A DNA stretch of 37,848 nt. Origin: Kamptonema sp. UHCC 0994. GTDB lineage: Bacteria > Cyanobacteriota > Cyanobacteriia > Cyanobacteriales > Microcoleaceae. The notes under the pieces were generated by a model. It ran no database searches. It was not told the origin of the DNA and saw nothing but the letters and a program-made list of their open reading frames with translations. The DNA lies in contig NZ_JARFTR010000143.1 of NCBI RefSeq assembly GCF_029167235.1, forward strand, positions 1-37,848. The letters run 5' to 3'. A program made the translations under genes and the position numbers. This document shows, piece by piece, positions 8,121 to 16,300 of this stretch (positions are counted from its first letter, which is position 1; every line of letters starts with the position of its first letter).

Positions 8121-8315
8121 ATGAATACAATGTCATCTGACAAGCTAATTTATCGAATTCTGAATGCTTTATCAATCCTGGCACTGGCATACTATGGAGC
8201 TACTTCAATTCATTACCTTTTTGAGAGCGATGTGAATGTTAAACTCTCTAGGTATGAGGCGGTGACTTCAACTCTGCTAATAGGAGAACGGGAAGCGGAA
8301 AAGGGAGAGAAATAA
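8121..8315 (+). CDS. Possible small membrane protein (64 residues)
   Basis: I do not recognise this gene. The 64 residues contain one likely transmembrane helix (about 11-31, ILNALSILALAYYGATSIHYLF) with a charged tail (GEREAEKGEK). The ATG is preceded by CAGGGGAACTCAA, which offers a weak GGGG Shine-Dalgarno at a workable distance. The tail nearly coincides with a GGAGAACGGGAAGCGGAAAAG purine stretch, so the C-terminus may have been shaped by a repeat. Real expression is uncertain. Confidence 0.45.
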   Translation: MNTMSSDKLIYRILNALSILALAYYGATSIHYLFESDVNVKLSRYEAVTSTLLIGEREAEKGEK

Positions 8316-9150
8316 TTGTTACAATACTATTAATATATTCAAAAGCAGTATGATTTAAGGCCGATCGTGCTAAAAACATATCCCCTAATCCTGACTATAG
8401 TCTGGTTGAGCAGGGGCGATCGCGATCAAATCTGTCAGCGATCGCTACGGGTAGGATTTGTAGCGATATATACTTGTATAGCTGTTGATGCTGTGGATAT
8501 TACTGAGGGTAGCGTGCTCTGATGTGTCAGTCCTGAGCTTCTTAAGGGAACTCTGGGCGATCGCTAAAGGGTACTTTTGACTTTTGTCTCCAGATTTTGC
8601 GTAACATTCAGTCATACTACTTGACTTTTCTTGATATTTTTCCTTTAATAAAGCAAGTTAGTTAAAAAGCTTGTGGGTACACGGGTGAATAACAACCAAG
8701 CAAATCGTCAAGCTTTCTGGCGATTTACTTATTGAAAAAATCGTCGTAGGAGGGAACTATTTTTTCGGCTGCACGGTCTGTCAAAAACAGAGTCCAGTAT
8801 TTTTCGCGTTCCTGTTCCAAGCAAGTATTTGCGATCGCTTACCTTTTAAGTGAGTAAGAGCAGCGCGATTCATCCAGGGGGGAGCAATGACAACAAAAAC
8901 CTTCCTCCGTAAGATCCGGATCTTGTTGTAGCTAAAATCACTAGCCGTGCTCGTGGTGTCTATGATAGACTCGCATTCATCTAAGTAGATTATTTTGGTT
9001 AGGAGGAGAGAGTTGTGGAGTCGAGAGTCCAGTGTAGAAAGCATTCCAGCTTCGCTACTCAACGGAGCAAGGAATTGCCTCCGGCCCCAAGGCTCTCTAA
9101 TGACAAGTTAAATTACGTGACAGCTTATACCAGCCGGGTCAATGAGGGTC

Positions 9151-9176
9151 TCAACCGCAATCCGGTTTGATTTTTT
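9151..9176 (+). terminator. Terminator-like hairpin in the RTX leader
   Basis: TCAACCG pairs with CGGTTTGA (one bulged base), with loop CAATC or similar, followed directly by six T residues (9171-9176). It lies about 70 bases upstream of the RTX start codon. It would end a transcript coming from upstream, or act as an attenuator if the RTX promoter lies further left. Confidence 0.45.
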
Positions 9177-9228
9177 GAATCCCACTGGAGGGAAAAGTGT
9201 ATTGTAGAAAAATGATTCTTGCAAATCT

Positions 9229-9238
9229 TAAGGAGGAG
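9229..9238 (+). promoter_or_regulatory. Strong Shine-Dalgarno of the RTX gene
   Basis: TAAGGAGGAG lies five bases before the ATG at 9244 and is nearly a full complement of the 16S rRNA 3' end. It is the strongest ribosome-binding site in this window, so high-level translation is likely. An 11-codon reading frame (ATG at 9212) spans it and ends in TGA overlapping the RTX ATG. Confidence 0.75.
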
Positions 9239-9243
9239 TGTAA

Positions 9244-10122
9244 ATGACACAGGTAACTAACCCAACTCAACCGGCGAGTTCAACGCCCAATGCCCAAGGT
9301 GGTCTTGATATTGCAGGCGTAGCCGGCGATAACAGATTAAGTGGTAGCTCAGGTAGCGATAGTATCCAAACCTTTGGCGGCAACGATCTGATCAATGCTG
9401 GTGCTGGTAACGATTACGTAAATACTGCGACTGGCAGCGATACCGTCGTAGCAGGCTCTGGCAATGATACCGTCTACAGCGGCAAAGGCAGTGATGTCGT
9501 TGACGGTGGAGACGGTAACGATTTCCTCGTTGGCGGGTTTGGCGGAGACACGATTTCTGGCGGCGGTGGCGATGACCTGATTTACGGTGACGATCTAGGT
9601 CGCCCTGGTAATATTAGTGGAGGCGCTGATGTTATAAGCGGCGGCACCGGTAATGACACTGTATTCGGTCTAGTCGGTAATGACGTACTCAGTGGTGACG
9701 ACGGCAACGATACCATCTATGGCGGTAAAGGTGGTGATACGATCAGTGGCGGTGCTGGGAATGACTTCCTGGCTGGCGATCGCGGAGCTGACATCCTGAC
9801 TGGTGGTGCTGGTAATGATACATTCGCCTTCACTGCTGCGGCTACTGGTACTGGCATAGACACGATCACTGACTTCACTCCCGCAGAAGATAAGATTGCA
9901 CTTGCTAAGGCTGCCTTTGGTGGTCTGGGCAGCAGCTTCGATGCAACGGAGTTTGTAGTCCAGGCTAACTTCAACCCGAATGCTCCGGGTAGCACTGCTA
10001 ATAAAGTCATCTACGACCCCAACAGCGGTCTGTTGTACTACAACACTGGCAATGGAGTTCAAGCCTTGGCTCAACTGCAAGGTGGACTCAATATCACTTC
10101 CAACAACTTCGAGTTGTTCTAA
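9244..10122 (+). CDS. RTX-type calcium-binding repeat protein, probably secreted
   Basis: The 292 residues contain about sixteen glycine/aspartate nonapeptides of the GGxGxDxUx type (about 25-195; examples GGDGNDFLV, GGTGNDTVF, GGAGNDTF). These fold into a Ca2+-bound parallel beta-roll outside the cell. The C-terminal 95 residues (DTITDFTPAEDKIAL ... NNFELF) resemble the cap and secretion-signal region of type I-secreted RTX proteins. There is no N-terminal signal peptide, which also fits type I secretion, but no ABC exporter lies in the window. The start is fixed by a near-perfect Shine-Dalgarno. No enzymatic domain is present, so a structural, adhesive or surface role is likely. The cyanobacterial RTX glycoprotein oscillin is a distant precedent. 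Confidence 0.9.
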   Translation: MTQVTNPTQPASSTPNAQGGLDIAGVAGDNRLSGSSGSDSIQTFGGNDLINAGAGNDYVNTATGSDTVVAGSGNDTVYSGKGSDVVDGGDGNDFLVGGFGGDTISGGGGDDLIYGDDLGRPGNISGGADVISGGTGNDTVFGLVGNDVLSGDDGNDTIYGGKGGDTISGGAGNDFLAGDRGADILTGGAGNDTFAFTAAATGTGIDTITDFTPAEDKIALAKAAFGGLGSSFDATEFVVQANFNPNAPGSTANKVIYDPNSGLLYYNTGNGVQALAQLQGGLNITSNNFELF

Positions 10123-10127
10123 AACGG

Positions 10128-10187
10128 CTTTTGAGGGTGAGAGTGGTACTGGAGATCCTCCAGATACCTTTCCTCACCTCTCAAAAA
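10128..10187 (+). terminator. Long hairpin after the RTX gene
   Basis: CTTTTGAGGGTGAG near 10128 pairs with CTCACCTCTCAAAAAG ending at 10187. Inside it, GGTACTGGAG pairs with CTCCAGATACC, giving a nearly continuous long stem. It begins five bases after the RTX stop codon. No long T run follows, but the stem should end or protect the RTX mRNA and separate it from the TPR genes. Confidence 0.6.
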
Positions 10188-10517
10188 GATTTAATTATCA
10201 AGATAAAGTGTGCGAGAGGTTGAAACTCTATGCACACTTTCTTATATGTTTTAGAAATAGGACTTATGCAGTGAAAACTATAAAACTCCAGCTTTGTAAG
10301 GAATAATATCAATTCCGGTTAATTAGACATACTTCCCGTAGGGGCGGGTTCGCCAGGATCTCCAGTACAAGAGAGAAATCCAGAAAACCCGCCCCGGATC
10401 AATACTGTTAATCCAGGACTCAATCGCGGGGTGGGGGCGGGTTTTTGAGTCTTTGGGTATCTTTTAAAGCTGTTGGCGAACCCGCCCCTACAGGTTTTTG
10501 ACAATTGTGCAAGATCA
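10188..10517. other. Intergenic region between RTX and TPR-GT61 genes
   Basis: About 330 bases without a supported gene. The first half is A/T-rich and could hold a promoter. The second half is occupied by the inverted-repeat element at 10334-10493. Confidence 0.5.
10334..10493. mobile_element. MITE-like element with GGGGCGGGTTCGCCA termini
   Basis: The left end has GTAGGGGCGGGTTCGCCA and the right end TGGCGAACCCGCCCCTAC: exact inverted repeats about 160 bases apart. A nested inverted pair lies inside (AACCCGCCCC near 10386 and GGGGCGGGTTTT near 10433). There is no coding capacity. It fits a non-autonomous mobile element sitting about 25 bases before the TPR-GT61 start codon. A TTG in its right end is in frame with that gene but is unlikely to be the start. 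Confidence 0.65.
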
Positions 10518-13340
10518 ATGAAAATTGAAGAATATATTAGACAGGGTAAAAATTATTTAACTCAGGGAAATGTGACAGGGGCGATCGCGATTTGTCAGCA
10601 AGTTATTGAGCAACAGCCGGATGCGATCGCAGCTTACATGATTTTGGGAGAAGCCCTAGAAGCTCAAGGCGAACCAACGGGAGCCAGAGATGCTTATGTT
10701 AAAGTGTTGGAAATTGACCCGCAGTCTGCTGTTGCTCATGCTTACTTGGGTCAGTTATATGCAGAATATTGGTGGTTGGATGAAGCTGCTGAGCACTACC
10801 AGCAAGCTCTCGCTCTTAAACCTGAATGGTCAGAGGTACATTACAATCTGGGGAATGTATTTCAGAAACAGGGAAATTTACCGGGGGCGGTTAATAGCTA
10901 CCGGGCGGCGATCGCGCTTTCGCCAAACGATCCCAATGCTTACTACAATTTAGGAGTTGTTTTCGATCGGCAGAGTCAGTGGCAAGCGGCGGTTGATAGC
11001 TATTCCCAAGTAATCGCGATGCCTTCGGCTGGAGGAGTTAACGCGCCTAAATATGTGAAAGCTTATAGTAATTTGGGCTGTACTCTGGTTAAACAGGGGA
11101 AATTTGAAGAGGCGATCGCCATTTATCAAAAAGGAATTGCCATTAAGCCAGACTGGGCTACTCTCCACAATAACCTCGGTCAAGTGCTGCTAGAGCAAAA
11201 GCCAGAAGATGCGATCGCCGCTTACCGCCGAGCTATTGAACTCGAACCTGAGATGGAGTTGGCTCATTATAACTTAGGTAAAGCATGGCAAATGCAAGGC
11301 CGTCACGAACAGGCCGTCCCCTATTTTCAGCGAGTCATAGAACTCAACCCCAATTACGTTTCAGCTTATACTGACTGTGGTTTTTCGCTGATGGCTTTGG
11401 GACAAATTGCTGAGGCGATGCCCTATTTCCACAAAGCGATCGATCTTAAACCTGAATTTGTTGAGGCTTATTGTGAATTGGTAGAGGCGAGGGCGATCGC
11501 ATCTAGTCAAGAACAAGATCAATTACAACAGGCTAATGCTGCTTGTTATCTATTTCTCAGATCGCTAATGGGGGCGAAGGAAGAAGGAAGAAGGAAGAAG
11601 GAAGAAGGAAGAGGGAAGAAGGAAGAGGGAAGAGGGAAAGGGAAAAAGATAATTAGCGAGATAAAACTGGAGGAACAAAGCCAATTACCAATTACCAATT
11701 ACCAATTACCAATTAGTGAAATTTGTCAACACCTGACACAAACTTACCTACATTTAGGAAATACTTTATTCGAGTACGGTGGATACGATCGGGCCGAAGT
11801 TTATTATCAAAAAGCTTTACAAATTCAGCCGAATAATGCCGAGCTTTACTGGCGACTGGGTAATAGTTTAGCCAAGCAGCGACGGCACAATGCAGCAATC
11901 GCTGTTTATCATATCGCCCTGGCAATTCAACCTGAATTAACACAGGTTTATTTTGACTTAGGAAACTTGTTGGAGAAACAGCAGCGGTACGAGTCGGCGA
12001 TTGGTTACTACGAAAAAGTTTTAAATTTTCAATCTCTGGAAAGATTAGTATCAGAGAATATTTCGGGGTTGAATTCCCTAAATATGCAACAGCCAAAAGG
12101 AATTTATTTATCTACTTCTGACTGGATGATTGCCAACCAATTAGATCGCAGCAATTATCGTGAAATAATCTGTGAAGATGTAGAAGATATCGCTCACCAA
12201 TTACCCATTACCAATTACCAATTACCAAAATCTGATTGCGGCGGTTTAACTTGTGGCCCTTGTTTGAAACGCATCTCTGATTGGTTTGAACCTGTCCATT
12301 TAGGCTGGGGCGTTCATGTTTTGTCAAATTCTCAACCAATTCCCTTAGAGTCGCCCAAAACCTTTGTTGGTTTAGTTCCAGACGGACGAGCTTGGATTGT
12401 GCCCCAGAAAAGTTATTGGCTGCTTTGCAGTGCGATCGCAGTCATTACTCCCGATAATTATTTATTAGCAGATATTTCCCGCGATTATCCTAATTTTTTG
12501 CCGGGATGTCAAAATCATGACCCTAGCAAACATAGCATTTTTAAGCTAGAATCATTACCCCCTTTAGAGCAAATTGATGGTACTGTTGCCGTGTTATCTG
12601 GACTATCAGGAAATGTCTATTTTCACTGGATGGTAGATGTTTTGCCGAGAATTGAATTGCTACGACGAAGTGGCACAGACTTTGATAAAATAGATTGGTT
12701 TTTAGTTAATAATTTTCAGCAGCAATTTCAATTAGAAACTCTCAAAGCTTTGGGGGTTCCAGCAAACAAAATTTTAGCCAGCGACGATCATCCCCATATC
12801 CAAGCAAAGCAGTTAATTGTTCCCTCTTTTCCAGGGTATTTAGGCTGGCCGCCGCTTTGGGCTGTAAAATTTCTCCGGCGCGTGTTTTTGGCCGGAATTA
12901 CTGCTTTAAACAGTTATCCTGAACGCATTTACATTAGTCGAAACAAAGCTAGATATCGGCGCGTCTTGAATGAAGAAGAGGTAATGGAGGAATTGAGCAA
13001 GTTTGGGTTTGTTAGAGTCTTTCTAGAATCTATGCCCTTGCAGGAGCAGATAGCATTATTCTTTCATGCTAAAATCATAGTTACACCTCACGGTAGCGGT
13101 CTAACAAATACAATATTCTGCCAACCTGGAACAAAGGTGATGGAATTAGTTTCACCTCACTATGTGGGTCACTATTACTGGGGAAGTAGTCACTATCTGA
13201 ACCTCGACCATTACTATTTAACAGGTGAGGTGTTTGAATGTTATCCTATTAGGGAATTGATGTATCAAAACTCTCTGACGGAAGATATCATGGTGAACTT
13301 GAGTTCGCTCAAGAAAATGATAGAAATTGTAGGTTTGTGA
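10518..13340 (+). CDS. TPR protein with C-terminal GT61 glycosyltransferase domain
   Basis: Large two-part enzyme (940 residues). The first 340 residues are about nine tandem TPRs (pattern AYxxLGxxLxxQG...AxxxYxxAIxLxPD) and three more follow at about 400-510. From about 640 comes a GT61 (DUF563) glycosyltransferase domain with DGTVAVLSG near 688, YFHWMVDVLPRIELLRRSG, IYISRNKARYRRVLNE and TPHGSGLTN near 857. Two blocks are translated heptamer repeats: residues about 353-399 (KEEGRRKKEEGRGKKEEGRG, then QLPITNYQLPI) and about 559-570 (HQLPITNYQLPK). A CGGLTCGPC cysteine cluster follows the second block. ATG 10518 is preferred over a TTG inside the upstream mobile element. Acceptor unknown; an extracellular polysaccharide or a protein is plausible. 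Confidence 0.88.
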   Translation: MKIEEYIRQGKNYLTQGNVTGAIAICQQVIEQQPDAIAAYMILGEALEAQGEPTGARDAYVKVLEIDPQSAVAHAYLGQLYAEYWWLDEAAEHYQQALALKPEWSEVHYNLGNVFQKQGNLPGAVNSYRAAIALSPNDPNAYYNLGVVFDRQSQWQAAVDSYSQVIAMPSAGGVNAPKYVKAYSNLGCTLVKQGKFEEAIAIYQKGIAIKPDWATLHNNLGQVLLEQKPEDAIAAYRRAIELEPEMELAHYNLGKAWQMQGRHEQAVPYFQRVIELNPNYVSAYTDCGFSLMALGQIAEAMPYFHKAIDLKPEFVEAYCELVEARAIASSQEQDQLQQANAACYLFLRSLMGAKEEGRRKKEEGRGKKEEGRGKGKKIISEIKLEEQSQLPITNYQLPISEICQHLTQTYLHLGNTLFEYGGYDRAEVYYQKALQIQPNNAELYWRLGNSLAKQRRHNAAIAVYHIALAIQPELTQVYFDLGNLLEKQQRYESAIGYYEKVLNFQSLERLVSENISGLNSLNMQQPKGIYLSTSDWMIANQLDRSNYREIICEDVEDIAHQLPITNYQLPKSDCGGLTCGPCLKRISDWFEPVHLGWGVHVLSNSQPIPLESPKTFVGLVPDGRAWIVPQKSYWLLCSAIAVITPDNYLLADISRDYPNFLPGCQNHDPSKHSIFKLESLPPLEQIDGTVAVLSGLSGNVYFHWMVDVLPRIELLRRSGTDFDKIDWFLVNNFQQQFQLETLKALGVPANKILASDDHPHIQAKQLIVPSFPGYLGWPPLWAVKFLRRVFLAGITALNSYPERIYISRNKARYRRVLNEEEVMEELSKFGFVRVFLESMPLQEQIALFFHAKIIVTPHGSGLTNTIFCQPGTKVMELVSPHYVGHYYWGSSHYLNLDHYYLTGEVFECYPIRELMYQNSLTEDIMVNLSSLKKMIEIVGL
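11574..11716. repeat. Translated heptamer arrays within the TPR-GT61 gene
   Basis: GAAGAAGGAAGA-type heptamers (about 11574-11645) are followed by CCAATTA-type heptamers (about 11681-11716), both read in frame. They are the same units that occur between genes at 5055-5160 and 33283-33341. A third short block (CCAATTACC units) is at about 12197-12228 in the same gene. Confidence 0.85.
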
Positions 13341-13368
13341 TTTTATTTACATCGAGATAAGGATCGAT

Positions 13369-16300
13369 ATGACATCAACTCAAAATATGGAAATGGTAGC
13401 AGTTAACTTTAACCAGCAAGCAGAAACTTATTTAGCCCAAGGTAAATTAAATGAAGCAATTGCAGCTTGTGAAGAAGCCCTGAAAATTCAACCGAATTTT
13501 GCAGGTGCTTACCGTAACTTAGCTAGAATTTGGACGCAGTTAAAAAAAGCTGAAACTGCCGCAGATTGCTGGTATCAAGCGTTAATTCTCGATCCGAAAT
13601 GGGCAACCGCTGAGGAGCATTTAACTTTAGGCAATACTTTAGTAGAACAAGGAAAATTGGAGGAAGCTACTGCTTGTTACTTGCAAGCAATTCAGATAAA
13701 TCCAAATTTAGTACAAGCTTACCACAATTTAGGGGAAATTTTCACAAGTAAAAATAAATTTGAGGAAGCAATCGCCTATTACCGCCAAGCAATTACACTC
13801 AAGCCAGATGCTTTTGGAAGTCACCACAGTTTAGGGAAACTATTAGCAGCTAAAGGCAACATTGATGAAGCAATTGCCTGTCAACATAAAAGCCTTGAAA
13901 TCAATCCCAATTATGTTCGTGCTTATCACAGTTTAGGCAATGTGTTGGTACAAAAGGGCGAGTTAGATTCAGCTATTGCTTATTACAGCAAAGCAATTGA
14001 ACTCAATCCTAATTACTGTTGGTCATACAACAGTTTAGGAGATGTCTTTCTCAAACAAGAACGTTGGGATCAAGCCATAAATAGTTATCAGAAAGCCATT
14101 GAGATGAAAGGTGATATTCCTTGGTTTTACTATAACTTAGCTGTTGCTCTGACCAATCTAAAATCCTGGGACGAAGCACTTGCAGGTTATCTCTCTGCTC
14201 TTCAGCTTCAGCGAGATTTGCCTGGAATTTACAACCGCATAGGGTACGTTTTGCGACAGCGAACAGAATCAGATTTAGATGCAACGGTTAGAGACTATTG
14301 CCAAGCTATTCAAGTGAATTCAGACAATGGAAAAACCAACTATAACTTGCTAAATATCGTCACAGATAATAGCGATTTTTATGTTGATTTAGCAAATAAT
14401 TTAACCAAACAACATCAGTTTAGTGGAGCGATTGTTTTTTATCAAATAGCATTGCACATTAATCCAGAAGATGCTAAAGTTGCCTCGGATTTAGAGGATG
14501 TCTTAGCAAGAAAAGATGAGTTAGATCGGCAAATATCTGTTTATCGCAGCCAGATAGAACTTGACCCAAACTCTGCGGTTGCCTATACTGATTTAGGGAA
14601 TATATTACCTAAATATGGAGAGCTAGAGGAATCGATTGTCTGTCATCAAAAAGCCAGTGAATTAAGAGGTTGGCATCAATGTGCTACTAACAAATATCAA
14701 TTTACACAAGATTGGTTTACTCATAATATTCCCATCTGGGAAAAACATTTGCAGCAATTTGCCGGGATACCGGGACTTAATATTTTAGAAATAGGTAGTT
14801 TTCAAGGAATGTCTACTTGCTGGCTTTTGGATAATATTCTGACAGACATAACAGCAAGAATCACCTCTATCGATCTATACTTTCAGGCACAGTTTGATGG
14901 CAATATCGCTAAAACTGGAGTGTCAGAAAAAGTAATCAAGCTAGAGGGGCTATCTCAGGATTTATTAGTAACTCTGACCTCAGATTACTATGAAGTAGCT
15001 TACATTGACGGCTGCCATAAAGCCAGCAGTGTTTTGCAAGATACAGTCCTCTCTTGGCGGCTGGTAAAAATAGGTGGGTTGATAATTTTTGACGATTATG
15101 AATTCACCTTTCCTGAAAATCCAGAGCAAAATCCCAAGCTAGGGATAGATACTTTTATTTCGATGTATCAAAACCAATTAGAGGTGATTCACAAAGGTTA
15201 TCAACTGATAGTTAAAAAAATAGCAAATGAAAAGCAGCTAGAAGAGAAAGCTATCTTAACTAACGCTTACCTAAATTTGGGGGAAGCAGTATCAGCACAA
15301 GGTTATTTAGAGGAAGCAATTTCCCATTATCAAAAAGCACTTGAATTGCAGCCAGAGATATCAGTACCGGAACTTGATATCAAAGACTTGCTAACGAAAG
15401 AAGGCGAAATTAAGCTAGCAGACTTCCCAGAATGCTTGAAGTTTTCAGGAGCGCAGAAAAATCAGATATCGTTAGTTTACCACAAATTAGGCAAGTTACT
15501 GCAAGAAACAAAACAGTTAGATAGAGCGGCTTCTGTTTATTGGCATTCGATTAATTTGAACCCAACTTTCAGTTGGTCTTACCACTATTTAGGGGAAATT
15601 TTACAAGAATTAGGGAAGGATAATGAATCTAGAGCTGCCTACTGTCGCGCAATTGAATTGAACCCTGATTTCTGTTGGTCTTACAATAATTTAGGAGATG
15701 TCCTGATGCAACTTTCAAGATGGGAAGAAGCTGCGACGGCTTACCGTCGTGGGATTGAATTGAATCCTGATTTTTGTTGGTTGCATAACAAGTTAGGGGA
15801 TGCGTTGGTAAAAATTTCTAAGTGGGAAGAAGCTGCGGTGGCGTACCGCCGCTCAATTGCATTGAATCCAGATTTTTGTTGGTCTTACTACAGCTTAGGA
15901 GAAGTTTTAGAAGAGCAGCATTCTTGGGAGGAAGCGGTTGGTGCTTATCGGCGTGCAGTTGAGCTGGAAGCGGAAGATAGTTGGATGTGTAAAAAATTAG
16001 GAGATGCTTTACAACAACTCGGATTATGGGATGAAGCAATCGCTATTTATAAACAGGGAATAGGCGTTGATTCATACGCTTATTTGTGTTACGAAGGATT
16101 GGGATTATGTTTCTTGGAAAAAAAGGATTGGGAAGGTGCAATAGCTTATTTCATACAAGCCCTACAAATTAAACCCGACTTGTTAGAAGTTTATCACAAA
16201 ATTGGTTACGCTTTAGAACAACAAGGTGAGTTAGAAAAGTCAGAATATTACTGTTGCAACTATCAAATACTACCCTTAAAAGTTCTGAAAAAGTATTGTC

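Larger units (their letters stand above)
8316..9243. other. Long gene-poor leader region upstream of the RTX gene
   Basis: More than 900 bases with no convincing gene. Seen here are several HIP1 sites near 8418-8450, a short hairpin AAATCGTC/GGCGATTT (8702-8726), a perfect 14-base palindrome AAGATCCGGATCTT (8911-8924), and a terminator-like hairpin at 9151-9176. A minus-strand reading frame at 8781-9062 has no recognisable protein character. The region may hold a promoter with a long untranslated leader, or an unannotated small RNA. Confidence 0.5.

Noticed and set aside
8887-8931. Fourteen-codon open frame after GGGGGGAGCA
   Set aside because: The purine stretch is only two bases from the ATG, too close for initiation, and the frame covers a DNA palindrome. 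No support as a peptide gene.
8781-9062. Minus-strand 93-codon open frame in the RTX leader region
   Set aside because: No recognisable domain, no Shine-Dalgarno and mixed composition; it lies in a region that looks like leader or regulatory DNA. Kept out of the gene list.
9670-10080. Long antisense open frames across the RTX gene (also 9717-10010)
   Set aside because: Repetitive Gly/Asp codons (GGN GAY) leave few stops on the other strand; the products have no protein-like features.
10473-10517. TTG at 10473 as start of the TPR-GT61 gene
   Set aside because: It lies inside the right terminal repeat of the mobile element and would add non-family residues; ATG 10518 begins directly before the first TPR.
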